A stretch of DNA of 64,000 nucleotides, from contig JAHDLO010000010.1 of NCBI GenBank assembly GCA_018432235.1, forward strand, positions 186,001 through 250,000, in the 5' to 3' direction. This DNA is from Clostridiaceae bacterium. GTDB taxonomy: Bacteria; Bacillota; Clostridia; Peptostreptococcales; Natronincolaceae. The notes below the pieces were generated by a model. It did no database searches. It had not been told where the DNA came from and saw only the letters and a list, made by a program, of their open reading frames with translations. Below, in pieces: positions 36,340 to 44,268 of the stretch (within the stretch, counting starts at the first letter, position 1; every line of letters begins with the position of its first letter). A program made the position numbers and the translations under genes.

Positions 36340-36646
36340 TCAAATTAAATAAACATTTCTAACTCTAAAAGGGGCTGGATTTGAATAGAACAACTTGAAC
36401 TTATCAAAATCACTAAACCTTATTGAGTTAATAATAGGGCTTTTCAAGCTCAATCTTACGTCTCTAATCCATGTTAGCACGTCCATACTCTGTATTTGAA
36501 GGCAATAATCTATTAGGGCTGAAGCTATGATGAGGTATAATAGTTCTTCTGTGGTATATTTACCTAAATCAATCGTCTCTCGTAGAACTTAAACAAAGCC
36601 TTTCACCTTTGATTATAAAAATTTCAGCAGCTGACTCGAAGCTATA
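36340..36646 (-). pseudogene. Frameshifted C-terminal gene fragment, family unknown
   Basis: After the hepT stop the minus strand reads IYSFESAAEIFIIKGERLC and then, after a shift near 36585, an 83-codon open frame (36588-36340) with YTTEELLYLIIASALIDYC, DVLTWIRDVRLSLKSPI and FSDFDKFKLFYSNPAPF before a TGA stop. No start codon or ribosome site fits. It looks like the end of a lost gene. I do not recognise the family. Confidence 0.4.
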
Positions 36647-36648
36647 AA

Positions 36649-36990
36649 TCAATCATATATTTTCTGCAATTCCATTACAACAACTTTCAGTGGTTGTAGT
36701 TTATTCTCAATTACATCCCAAACAATATTAATATTAATCCCAAAATACTCGTGAATCAGAATATCACGGAGTCCCGAAATTTTTCTCCATGGTACTTCCT
36801 CATAACTGCTTCTAACATCATTAGGAATCCTTTTAACTGCTTCTCCTATAACTTCCAAATTCCTTATTACAGCATCCTGTACAAGTTCATTATTTATGAA
36901 ATCCTCTTTTTCCATATCCGAAATATACTTTTCAATTTTCCCAATAGCTTGGATTATATCTTCAACGTAGACATTAAGCTCCCTTTGCAT
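36649..36990 (-). CDS. hepT: HepT-like HEPN toxin (DUF86 family)
   Basis: The 113-residue all-helical HEPN protein has the RNase-type RX4-6H motif as RDILIHEYFGI near residue 75, followed by the conserved Tyr. In type VII toxin-antitoxin systems HepT cleaves RNA and is neutralised by polyadenylylation of that Tyr by MntA. Its start lies inside the mntA gene (17-base overlap), the standard order. It sits in an accessory stretch next to decayed genes, consistent with horizontal gain. Activity is inferred from the family. Confidence 0.86.
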   Translation of the reverse strand: MQRELNVYVEDIIQAIGKIEKYISDMEKEDFINNELVQDAVIRNLEVIGEAVKRIPNDVRSSYEEVPWRKISGLRDILIHEYFGININIVWDVIENKLQPLKVVVMELQKIYD

Positions 36991-37288
36991 ATTTCACACT
37001 CCCCATAATGTGAGGTTTCATCGATGGCTTTATTGAGTTTAAGATAACGACATCTACTTTCCTACCAAACAGTTCTTCTAAATAGAACTTTAAATCCATG
37101 TAGTTATCAAAGGTTTCATGCCCCTCTTCAAACTCGACCAGTATATCCACATCGCTTGATTCATTTTGCTCGCCTCGAACAAAAGAACCAAATAAACCAA
37201 TTTTTGAAACATATAGCTTTTCTATATTATTCATATTAATACTTAATATTTCCAGTATATCATTTAAAGTATACATAATTCTTGCCAT
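36974..37288 (-). CDS. mntA: MntA-like nucleotidyltransferase antitoxin
   Basis: The 104-residue minimal nucleotidyltransferase has GLFGSFVRGEQNESSDVDIL near residue 32, i.e. the GSFxRG and SDxDxL motifs of adenylyl-transferring antitoxins, and a later Asp in RKVDVVIL as third metal ligand. It is encoded directly before and overlapping hepT. GGAGGG lies 13 bases before the ATG; the in-frame ATG at 37276 is an alternative start. Role: antitoxin that modifies HepT. Confidence 0.87.
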   Translation of the reverse strand: MARIMYTLNDILEILSINMNNIEKLYVSKIGLFGSFVRGEQNESSDVDILVEFEEGHETFDNYMDLKFYLEELFGRKVDVVILNSIKPSMKPHIMGSVKYAKGA

Positions 37289-37518
37289 GTTATTTACACC
37301 ACCCTCCCAAGATACCGATTTACTGAATATCTTATTATTCTTATTTGTATTATATCATAAATGTACCACTCTAATGAGAAGTCTGTCGACAGTACCATAT
37401 CTTTTGTATATTCCCTGTAGAGCAGATAACATCAAGCCTTTAATCCTGAGCGCAACTCCTCTTATTTCACAATAATATACTTTTTTAACCAAGTCAAATC
37501 AAAAACCAATGAAGCTCC

Positions 37519-38184
37519 TTATTCAAGATAAACCTTCCCTTCTATATCAATCCCTTTTTTCTTAGCGTCCCTTTTGACGGTATGGTTTAACACAATGGTC
37601 ATTGGTCGATATAAAATTGTAGGAATTTTAAAGGTTAGCAGCTCCTGTGACCGAAGAGGTATTTTCTTACCCTCCACCATATTCTCCAGGGCCATTTTAA
37701 AGGCCAGAATTATCTTCTCGCCTTTTTTTCCCAAGCTCTCTAAAGCAGCACCATCCAGCATGACACCGCCGCCATAGCTTAGCCCCCCCAACCAATGCAT
37801 TTTCACTGTATCAGCAAATAACCTACAGGACTCCAGCAATGGCTCATTCATGGTTACATCAGGAAAGGCACATTGTCCTATTGCAAAAAAATCCTTTCCT
37901 TCAAGCTCACTTTCCATCTCCTTTGAAAGGGCTTCAAAAAACCATATAACATAGCTGGGTAAGGAGTCCACATACAATGGTGAAATCAGCCCTACAATCT
38001 CACTGCTTATTAAAATATCCCTTAAATCTCCAAGGCTCTTTTTACCATCAAAATAGTCTATGATATGAATTATTTCTGCGCCGCTATCCATGTCCTCGGC
38101 TAAGGCCTTAATGGTCCGTGCAAAACTATAGGTGGTTTTATTTTTTCTTGGGCTTCCATTCAGAATTAATATTTGCTTTTTCAT
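37519..38184 (-). CDS. Flavodoxin-fold NAD(P)H-dependent oxidoreductase
   Basis: The 221-residue protein starts MKKQILILNGSPRKNKTTYSF, the phosphate loop of FMN-dependent reductases, with a second FMN contact at ISPLYVDSLPSYVIWFFEA near residue 70. The C-terminal 60 residues (LRSQELLTFKIPTILYRPMT) form an extension without clear membrane character. Its ATG overlaps the stop of the upstream flavoprotein gene by four bases. It is the last gene of the TetR-controlled operon. Substrate unknown. Confidence 0.85.
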   Translation of the reverse strand: MKKQILILNGSPRKNKTTYSFARTIKALAEDMDSGAEIIHIIDYFDGKKSLGDLRDILISSEIVGLISPLYVDSLPSYVIWFFEALSKEMESELEGKDFFAIGQCAFPDVTMNEPLLESCRLFADTVKMHWLGGLSYGGGVMLDGAALESLGKKGEKIILAFKMALENMVEGKKIPLRSQELLTFKIPTILYRPMTIVLNHTVKRDAKKKGIDIEGKVYLE

Positions 38185-38729
38185 ACCCTTACCTCCCTTA
38201 TAGCCTTCTCTATTTGCAACCTTATACTAGCATTGTCGTCTGTGTCACTAAATACTATTGCCCGATAAGGCGACTGCATATTAATGGCATTTCTCTCAAC
38301 CACCAGCTTGAAATTTTCCTCCTGACCCATTGGGCACTCCCCTGCTATGCCTATGCCGATTAGTGTCTTTATGCCATACCGCATAGGATGAATGAGTCTT
38401 TTGCCTTTAACTGAAAGAAAAGGAAGCCCCAGTACCATAAACCGATCAACAGCCTTCTTCAGAAGGGCGGAATAGCCACCAAAGCTAATAGGGGTCACCA
38501 TGATAATACCATCCCCTGAGGCTATGTTTCTTAAGATCTCCTGCATATCATCCTTCAAGGCACACTTTCCAGGTGTTATATCCCCGCAGGCGCCACAGGC
38601 TCTACAAGGTATAATCTTTAAGTCCTTAAGCTTGTAATATACAGCTTCGTCTCCTTGAAGCTTCAGGGTTTCAGACAGAATTTTTTCATATGCATTATTT
38701 TCCGTTGCATCCAATACGACTGACTTCAT
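38181..38729 (-). CDS. Flavodoxin family iron-sulfur/FMN reductase
   Basis: About 182 residues with a flavodoxin-like fold. The central CRACGACGDITPGKCALKDD (near residue 42) is the Cys pattern of iron-sulfur flavoproteins, and GIIMVTPISFGGYSALLKK is an FMN phosphate contact. The N-terminal glycine loop is replaced by DATENNAYEKI, which is unusual. ATG at 38729 follows GGAGG with six bases; the longer reading would include the ribosome site. It overlaps the next reductase gene by four bases, suggesting a joint role in electron transfer. Confidence 0.82.
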   Translation of the reverse strand: MKSVVLDATENNAYEKILSETLKLQGDEAVYYKLKDLKIIPCRACGACGDITPGKCALKDDMQEILRNIASGDGIIMVTPISFGGYSALLKKAVDRFMVLGLPFLSVKGKRLIHPMRYGIKTLIGIGIAGECPMGQEENFKLVVERNAINMQSPYRAIVFSDTDDNASIRLQIEKAIREVRV

Positions 38730-38762
38730 GCTATTCCTCCTCCAATACATATTGATCAGGCT

Positions 38763-39170
38763 CTAATTTTCTTTCAATGCATTTTCTATAGCCTTAAGTA
38801 TCACCTTGCTGCTGCCTGAAGCACCAGAAACTAAATCCACCTCAAGGCTTTGGGCCTCTACAACACTGTTGACTATTGTCTCTGCCTTACTGCCCATGCC
38901 ATTTCTGTGTTCAAGAATAGCGATATCAGTTATTTTATTGCTCTGCACCCAAACTGCAACCCTTGCGCCAACCACATCATTAAAGCTGTATTCTCCAATA
39001 TATTCGCCATCAGCAATAGTCGACAGGTCAACATTGTTTATTGGCACCTTAGCTATTTCCTTATTAAAGCCCCTTAGAAAGACTTGTAAGCCAATGAAAA
39101 AGATAGCTACAAGCGTTAATAGCACTATGCCAGTTATTTTTATAATTTTTATAGAAGGTCTTTTCTCCAT
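38763..39170 (-). CDS. FMN-binding domain membrane protein
   Basis: About 135 residues: one N-terminal membrane segment (IIKITGIVLLTLVAIFFIGL) and an extracytoplasmic FMN_bind domain with DGEYIGEYSFND and the attachment-type motif LVSGASGSSKVI, in which SGAS matches the covalent flavinylation pattern SGA(S/T). Such small proteins carry electrons on the outer face of the membrane. ATG at 39170 follows GAGG with eight bases. It lies between the TetR gene and two cytoplasmic flavoprotein genes, suggesting a short transmembrane electron chain. Confidence 0.84.
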   Translation of the reverse strand: MEKRPSIKIIKITGIVLLTLVAIFFIGLQVFLRGFNKEIAKVPINNVDLSTIADGEYIGEYSFNDVVGARVAVWVQSNKITDIAILEHRNGMGSKAETIVNSVVEAQSLEVDLVSGASGSSKVILKAIENALKEN

Positions 39171-39180
39171 ACGGATTACC

Positions 39181-39771
39181 TCACTTTCTTGACATATATT
39201 CAATTTCAGCTTCTATCATCTTAATAATCATTTCGGCAGTCTCTCCATCCAATATTCTGTCCTGTATGAAAAACATCAGCTTGCCATGAATACTGGAGGC
39301 AATTAATTCTGCTGCCACCTGGATATCCCCTTCCTCAAAATATCCTGCTTTCGTGCAGGCTACCAAGGCTTCTCCCAGAAGCTCCGCCACTGAAACCTGT
39401 GGATTATGAGCGATTTCCTCAGGAAGAGGCCCTAAGGATGCGATAAATACCAGCCTAAAAATCTCCGGCCTTTCAGCAAAATATCTAAAGTACTCTGTGG
39501 TATAGGTCAGCAGCTGCTGCTTGGCATCAAGGGCCTCATCTCTATAGCTCAGTAGATATTTATAGGCATCCTCTAAAAAATCGAATAAGCAATAGTATAA
39601 CAGTGCATTGATGTCAGTAAAATAATTATATATTGTCGCATAGGAGTAGCCCGCCTTCTCCCCTACCTTCCTGGCACTTAAGGCCATTACGCCCTCTTCC
39701 ATTATGATTGCCTTAGCTGAATCTATGAAATAGGTCTTCATCCTTTGTCTTTGCAGCTCTTTTTTATCCAT
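39181..39771 (-). CDS. TetR-family transcriptional regulator
   Basis: The 196-residue protein has an N-terminal TetR HTH (about 12-58; ALSARKVGEKAGYSYATIYNYF) and a helical ligand domain. Its ATG overlaps the end of the flavodoxin gene by eight bases. Two identical-format palindromes right after the promoter -10 of this operon are its probable binding sites, so it should repress its own operon. The inducer is unknown. Confidence 0.9.
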   Translation of the reverse strand: MDKKELQRQRMKTYFIDSAKAIIMEEGVMALSARKVGEKAGYSYATIYNYFTDINALLYYCLFDFLEDAYKYLLSYRDEALDAKQQLLTYTTEYFRYFAERPEIFRLVFIASLGPLPEEIAHNPQVSVAELLGEALVACTKAGYFEEGDIQVAAELIASSIHGKLMFFIQDRILDGETAEMIIKMIEAEIEYMSRK

Positions 39772-40258
39772 CGACCTTCTCCCATCCGTTTATTTCAGCT
39801 GCTAGATTTTCAATTGCCACAGAATCGACTTGTGAGTAGCTTTCCTTAACCTTGATGATATGCTTTATTAGCCCCCTTTCGAAGAAGTTCATGGCCTCCA
39901 GCTTGATTTCATGCCCTAAATGGGCCTTAACAAACGCCTTTTCCAAAAACCAGTCTGGCAGATTAGCTGTCATAAACTCCCCTAAGCCCTTTTGCTTATC
40001 ATGGCAGCATAGGAAAATACCGATTCTTTTTTCCTGTAAAATCTCAGCCGCCTCCGCTATAAACCGCTTAACCTCCTTATTTATAGTGCCTGCATATATT
40101 GAAGCCCCAATGATAATGCTGTCATAGTCCTTGAGCTTCTGTATTGAAGCCTCTTTAATATTCAGCACCTCAACGGAGCCTCTTATTTTGTCTGCCAGCT
40201 GCCTGCCACATGCCTCTGTTGTGCCGTATTTTGAATAATAAAGTATTAATGTTTTCAT
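39764..40258 (-). CDS. Flavodoxin-domain protein (HemG-like family)
   Basis: About 164 residues with the flavodoxin loop MKTLILYYSKYGTTEACGR and the second loop SIIIGASIYAGTINKEVKRF, plus LCCHDKQKGL. Such single-domain proteins are often called protoporphyrinogen oxidase-like (flavodoxin_5). ATG at 40258 follows AAGGAG with seven bases, and the reading upstream to 40279 would include it. It is the first gene of the TetR operon. A role in heme synthesis is not supported by the neighbours; electron transfer is more likely. Confidence 0.85.
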   Translation of the reverse strand: MKTLILYYSKYGTTEACGRQLADKIRGSVEVLNIKEASIQKLKDYDSIIIGASIYAGTINKEVKRFIAEAAEILQEKRIGIFLCCHDKQKGLGEFMTANLPDWFLEKAFVKAHLGHEIKLEAMNFFERGLIKHIIKVKESYSQVDSVAIENLAAEINGWEKVDG

Positions 40259-40272
40259 AGCATCGCTCCTTA

Positions 40273-40303
40273 TTAACATCGTTAATATTATTAACTATGT
40301 TAA
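40273..40303. promoter_or_regulatory. Tandem TetR-type operators
   Basis: TTAAC-ATC-GTTAA (40273-40285) and TTAAC-TAT-GTTAA (40291-40303), two 13-base palindromes 18 bases apart, directly downstream of the -10 box of the flavodoxin-tetR promoter. Confidence 0.75.
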
Positions 40304-40304
40304 T

Positions 40305-40333
40305 ATCTTATTCCACACGCCATAAATTGTCAA
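40305..40333 (-). promoter_or_regulatory. Promoter of the flavodoxin-tetR operon
   Basis: TTGACA (40333-40328), 17-base spacer, TAAGAT (40310-40305) on the minus strand. Confidence 0.75.
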
Positions 40334-40435
40334 TACTTTTAATCGTAATTTAACTTCCTTAACCGCACCTTCGACCGCAATTTTGCACTGACTTTATTTG
40401 CAAATTCCAGCAGAATATTTGAATCAATTTTTATG

Positions 40436-40464
40436 TTGATTGTTTTCATTTTTGGTAATATAAT
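40436..40464 (+). promoter_or_regulatory. Promoter of the HTH/HExxH gene pair
   Basis: TTGATT, 17-base spacer, TATAAT on the plus strand, about 35 bases before the HTH gene start. Confidence 0.7.
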
Positions 40465-40498
40465 TAATATTGGAAATAATTATTTAGGAGGTTAACCA

Positions 40499-41035
40499 AT
40501 GCCCAACATTAATGAGCTTTTATTCCACCCGATTCGAATACGTATTGTTCAGCACCTGGCCTATTTGGAAGCTGCTACAGTTGGCACCCTTTCTGAGCTT
40601 ATGGGGGATATTCCTCAGACCACCCTATATCGTCACATAAACACGCTTTATGATAATGGCCTATTGACAATCGTAAGGGAGGAGAGGATTCGTGGCACCT
40701 ATGAGCGTATGTATGCGTTAAACTTGGCCTTTTTAAAGGATGTCCCCAGCTTGGAGGATATTAAAAAAGGCGTACAGCTGTCCTTGGTCAGGCTTATGGC
40801 CGGCTTTGAAGCTTATTTCAAAGAGGAAAATATTGATCCCGTTAAGGATAACCTATTTCTTTCTGAAAATATTATTTTACTGTCTGATGATGAGTTTCAG
40901 AATTTTAAAGAGGCGCTTTTTGATGTAATAAAAAGACATATGAATTTTGATGCCTCACCAGCAAGAAAGCAACGGAGCATAACCATTGTATCCTCACCAG
41001 CTGTGGAAAGGAGGGAAGGCCCAGATGAAAAGTAA
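40499..41035 (+). CDS. Winged-helix transcriptional regulator (ArsR-like HTH)
   Basis: The 178-residue protein has a winged HTH in residues 5-85: LFHPIRIRIVQHLAYLEAA, PQTTLYRHINTLYDNGLL and a wing with VREERIRGTYERMYALN. The C-terminal 90 residues are helical without a known ligand motif. Start ATG follows TAGGAGG. Its stop overlaps the start of the downstream HExxH membrane protein gene by 11 bases, so it may respond to or control that protein. Confidence 0.85.
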   Translation: MPNINELLFHPIRIRIVQHLAYLEAATVGTLSELMGDIPQTTLYRHINTLYDNGLLTIVREERIRGTYERMYALNLAFLKDVPSLEDIKKGVQLSLVRLMAGFEAYFKEENIDPVKDNLFLSENIILLSDDEFQNFKEALFDVIKRHMNFDASPARKQRSITIVSSPAVERREGPDEK

Positions 41036-41531
41036 TATGAGAAAGTGGTTTGGCCTCGTATCAGCTATTATTGCCTACTATATCCTCCACGAGGGCGGGC
41101 ATATTTTAATGGCCCTGCTATTTGGTGCCTACCGGGGACTGCGATTCGTCGGTATATGGGGTGTTCAGGTGATGGTAAACACTGCTAAAATGACGGATTT
41201 TAAGCTGGCTATATTCTCCTCAGCAGGAGCAATCATAGCTATTTTCTCTGGTTACCTTCTGGTCATATTTATGAATAGCATTATTTTCTCTCAGAGCAAG
41301 GTCTTTAAGGCAGCAGGCTACTATATCACATTAGCACTCCTTATGATTGACCCCCTGTATCTTTCATTGCTGTACCCTTTCTTCGGTGGTGGCGACATGA
41401 ATGGTATTCTTCGATTTGGCATTCAAGAACTCGTTGCTAGGGGATTTTTCTTTACTATTGGCATAGCAAATCTTTACTTGATCGTAACAAAGGTATTGCC
41501 AGCGTATAAGCAAAGCTTTGAAAATAAATAG
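41025..41531 (+). CDS. Putative membrane metalloprotease with HExxH motif
   Basis: A membrane protein of about 168 residues with four to five hydrophobic segments. The first carries IAYYILHEGGHILMALLFG, an HExxH zinc site inside a membrane helix as in site-2 proteases (M50). A second metal ligand, Asp as in the usual NPDG motif, may lie in LLMIDPLYLSLLYP near residue 108. GGAGGG lies 12 bases before the ATG at 41025. It is cotranscribed with an HTH regulator. Protease activity is inferred only from the motif; it could also be an inactive member. Confidence 0.7.
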   Translation: MKSNMRKWFGLVSAIIAYYILHEGGHILMALLFGAYRGLRFVGIWGVQVMVNTAKMTDFKLAIFSSAGAIIAIFSGYLLVIFMNSIIFSQSKVFKAAGYYITLALLMIDPLYLSLLYPFFGGGDMNGILRFGIQELVARGFFFTIGIANLYLIVTKVLPAYKQSFENK

Positions 41532-41578
41532 GGCCCAGTCAATAGACTAAGCCCATAAATCTGCTTAAATTCTTTTAT

Positions 41579-41613
41579 ACTGGCTCATTTCTAAATGAGT
41601 CAGTTTATTTTTG
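41579..41613 (+). terminator. Terminator after the HExxH gene
   Basis: ACTG-G-CTCATTT with AAATGAG-T-CAGT (one G-U pair, 2-base gap) followed by TTATTTTTG on the plus strand. Confidence 0.75.
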
Positions 41614-41703
41614 CTGTGATAAGGATATGTTATCATGAGATCTCTCCTCGTTGAATATTCTATCCCTATGATATCTGTTGGGTGCGACAACAGCATTTAC
41701 ATA

Positions 41704-42882
41704 CTATTCCCCTTTACTCAAAAAATCCAATGCATACTGAACATGCAAGGCAGTCCCAATTGCTAAAGCATCCTCATCAATATTGAATTTACCGTGATGA
41801 TGAGGGTAGCTTGCGCCCTTTTCTTTATTGCCGGCACCAACAAAGGCGATGATACCCGGTGCCTTTTCCAAATAGTAGGCGTAATCCTCTGCCCCCATTA
41901 TTTTGTCAAAGCTGTAGATGGCCTCTCTGCCAAATAGCTTAGTAATGGCTACTTCTGCCCTTCGTGAGGCAGCGGCGTCATTTATCACCGGCGGTGTCAT
42001 TGGGATATATTCCAGTGTCCCGGTGGCCCTGTAGCTGTCGGCGGTATGCCTTACAATCCGTTCTAGTACTTCCGGCAGAGCCCTTCTTACTTCGGGATTA
42101 AAGCATCTGGTGGTCCCCTCCAGCACCGCCTCACTGGCGATAACATTAAAGCTGGTGCCGGCATGGAAGGAGCCAATGCTCACCACTGCAGATTCCAACG
42201 GGCTTATTTCTCTGCTAACAACTGACTGTATATCCATGATAATGGCCGAAGCTGCCACAATCGCATCCACACCCTGATGTGGCATAGAGCCATGTCCGCC
42301 TCTGCCCTTTACGGTTATTTTAAAATAGTCAGCTGAGGCCATTCTAGGGCCAGCATCTACAGATACGGTGCCGCAGGGTATATCCGCCCAAAGGTGGATT
42401 GCAAAAACCTCGTCAATGCCCGCCATAATACCCTCATCCAGCATCCGTTTTCCCCCTTCGGCCCCTTCCTCAGCCGGCTGGAAGATCAGCTTGATCGTTC
42501 CCTTGATTTCACTCCTCATGTCATTTAATACGGCAGCCGCCCCTAAAAGCATTGCCGTATGGCCGTCATGCCCGCAGGCATGCATGATACCCTCGTGCTT
42601 TGACTTGTAGGGGATGTCATTCAGCTCCTGTACCTGAAGGGCGTCCATATCTGCCCTGAGGCCTATGGTCTTTCCCTCTTGGTGTCCCCTTATCATTGCT
42701 ACTATCCCCAGCTCCGCCGCCATGATATAGGGTATTGCCATCTTATCCAGCTCCTCCCTGACTCTTTGAGAGGTTCTCCTCTCCTGCCACTTGGTTTCTG
42801 GATACATGTGAAATTCTCTTCTCAAATCAATGACATATTGCTTATATTTCTCGACATACGCCTTTACCGCCACCTTCAGCAC
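41704..42882 (-). CDS. M20-family amidohydrolase (N-acyl-amino acid/hippurate hydrolase type)
   Basis: The 392-residue enzyme has the dinuclear metal site residues in GLRADMDALQV, HACGHDGHTAMLLG, FQPAEEGAEGGKRM, and the C-terminal GAEDYAYY and YPHHHGKFNIDE; the dimerisation insert starts GRGGHGSMPHQGVDAI. Members of the M20D group release an acyl group from N-acyl amino acids, or deacetylate diaminopimelate precursors. The GTG at 42882 touches the GGGGG ribosome site, so a GTG three codons later (42873) may be the true start. It lies downstream of the Nif3 gene behind a terminator. Confidence 0.92.
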   Translation of the reverse strand: MLKVAVKAYVEKYKQYVIDLRREFHMYPETKWQERRTSQRVREELDKMAIPYIMAAELGIVAMIRGHQEGKTIGLRADMDALQVQELNDIPYKSKHEGIMHACGHDGHTAMLLGAAAVLNDMRSEIKGTIKLIFQPAEEGAEGGKRMLDEGIMAGIDEVFAIHLWADIPCGTVSVDAGPRMASADYFKITVKGRGGHGSMPHQGVDAIVAASAIIMDIQSVVSREISPLESAVVSIGSFHAGTSFNVIASEAVLEGTTRCFNPEVRRALPEVLERIVRHTADSYRATGTLEYIPMTPPVINDAAASRRAEVAITKLFGREAIYSFDKIMGAEDYAYYLEKAPGIIAFVGAGNKEKGASYPHHHGKFNIDEDALAIGTALHVQYALDFLSKGE

Positions 42883-42904
42883 CCCCTAGATTATTTGTTG
42901 TATT

Positions 42905-42936
42905 AAAATGACGCATAAATACCTATGCGCCATTTT
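42905..42936 (-). terminator. Terminator after the Nif3-like gene
   Basis: A stem of 13 pairs (AAAATG-A-CGCATA with TATGCG-C-CATTTT, the mismatch being G-U in RNA) followed by AATAC on the minus strand; the T run is within the stem. Confidence 0.6.
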
Positions 42937-42945
42937 GATGCCTCA

Positions 42946-43776
42946 CTATTTTGGGTCAATAACCCCACTCATTCTAATAATTTCGATACCCTTTTCCTCT
43001 AGGGCAGCACAAATTTGATTTATGCCCACAGAGTCGCTGGCCATATGGCCTGCAATAACAACATTTCCGATATTCTGCTCCTTAATAGCGCTTATGCCCT
43101 CCTCAGGCACATGCATCATTACCAGTGTGCCAACCCCTGCATCGAAGTAAGCCTTGTAAACGCTGTTGCCCCCACCAGTACCGCCTGCCATAGTGACATA
43201 GGTTTTTCCAGCATAATCATCCTTTTTGCCTACTCGGATAACAGGCTTCGCCAGAGTTCTTTGATATTCTGGAAGGGTTTCCAGGGCATCGATGACATCT
43301 TGAAGGGTTGCCTTTGGATTATCCTTAAGCTTTTCATCCATTAGCGCCTGAACCTTATTTTCTGCTAATATGTCTGCTGGTGTGTGAATTGCCATAAAGG
43401 GCATGTTTAATAGCTTTGCTGCTGATACCGCTCTGTCGTAGTTAGATACATGCATGCCTCTTTCCACCTGACCCTTTTTTTCCTGCAGAGCCTTTTGAGC
43501 CTTATTAATAGGGACTCCTGCCTTAACCATTCTGTCAATTTGATTATCCATGACATTATGTAAATCTAATCTTGGGCTGCCACCTGTAGGGTGGTGGGTA
43601 ATCACTAAATCCACCCCTAATTCTCTTGCCAGCATCATTTCTGCCAGCTCCATGTCTACTCCGATGGCAATTTTTTTGATATTTTCCCCTTCCACAATAA
43701 TTCCAGAATCCGCCGGTATTGCATCTAAGCCTGCTAACTCTAGGGCTAGGTCCATAATTTCTTTGGTATTCATCAT
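42946..43776 (-). CDS. Nif3-like dinuclear metal-centre protein
   Basis: The 276-residue protein belongs to the NIF3/YbgI (GTP cyclohydrolase I type 2 homologue) family. Metal-binding signatures are ITHHPTGGSP (His pair), HTPAD, and the C-terminal VIAGHMASDSVGINQI. A glycine-rich part TMAGGTGGGNSVYK precedes the end. The enzymatic role of this family is not settled; metal-dependent hydrolysis has been proposed. It starts with tandem ATG codons after GGGAGGAATG and is transcribed alone, with a terminator before the M20 gene. Confidence 0.88.
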   Translation of the reverse strand: MMNTKEIMDLALELAGLDAIPADSGIIVEGENIKKIAIGVDMELAEMMLARELGVDLVITHHPTGGSPRLDLHNVMDNQIDRMVKAGVPINKAQKALQEKKGQVERGMHVSNYDRAVSAAKLLNMPFMAIHTPADILAENKVQALMDEKLKDNPKATLQDVIDALETLPEYQRTLAKPVIRVGKKDDYAGKTYVTMAGGTGGGNSVYKAYFDAGVGTLVMMHVPEEGISAIKEQNIGNVVIAGHMASDSVGINQICAALEEKGIEIIRMSGVIDPK

Positions 43777-43949
43777 TTTTTCATTCCTCCCTGAATCTAA
43801 GCTATTGAAGTACTATATTAATTATAAAATATCTTAATATAAATAAGCAAATTTTTACCTATAAAATTTTTTATACAATTCAAAAAATATTTTATTAATG
43901 ATATTTTATTTTCATCAAGCTATATTAGCTTTACACCCCGCTTAAATGC

Positions 43950-43955
43950 TATAAT
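43950..43955 (+). promoter_or_regulatory. Extended -10 of the small membrane protein gene
   Basis: TGCTATAAT on the plus strand, 21 bases before the start codon; no convincing -35. Confidence 0.45.
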
Positions 43956-43976
43956 GTAAAAAAGGAGGTGATATGA

Positions 43977-44222
43977 ATGCAAATCATAGGCATATTAATA
44001 GGTGCGTTACTAATTACCCTTTTGACCTACTTTCTTACTAAAAAGCTACTGACCCTCACCTCTAGGCAGGAAATTACTCCCCTCAGATGCTTCTTATTTT
44101 CTACCTTAGCAATAATTCTATATTCGTATTTTATAGCAGGATTGCATATGCTGCTCTACTACATACCTTATCTGACCTTTTGGTTTTTGGTGGATACCAG
44201 AAGAAGCAACAATAAAAAATAG
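43977..44222 (+). CDS. Small membrane protein, unknown function
   Basis: The 81-residue reading has two or three hydrophobic segments: an N-terminal one (IIGILIGALLITLLTYFL), a middle one (CFLFSTLAIILYSYFIAGLH) and a third (LLYYIPYLTFWFLV). It begins at the second of two close ATG codons after a strong GGAGGTGAT site and an extended -10 box. Family is not recognised. It is convergent with ftsX and has no operon partner. Confidence 0.65.
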   Translation: MQIIGILIGALLITLLTYFLTKKLLTLTSRQEITPLRCFLFSTLAIILYSYFIAGLHMLLYYIPYLTFWFLVDTRRSNNKK

Positions 44223-44231
44223 CATATCAGT

Positions 44232-44257
44232 GCCCTGTAGGCCTTAGTCTATAGGGC
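44232..44257. terminator. Likely bidirectional terminator between convergent genes
   Basis: GCCCTGTAG with CTATAGGGC (one G-U pair) and an 8-base loop; T tracts on both sides are weak. Confidence 0.45.
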
Positions 44258-44268
44258 GCTCATATTAA

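Noticed and set aside
39764..40258. Flavodoxin gene as functional protoporphyrinogen oxidase (hemG)
   Set aside because: No heme genes nearby; all neighbours are electron-transfer flavoproteins.
40273..40303. CRISPR-like repeat because of the repeated TTAAC-GTTAA
   Set aside because: Only two short palindromes next to a promoter; better explained as TetR operators. No CRISPR array or cas gene in the window.
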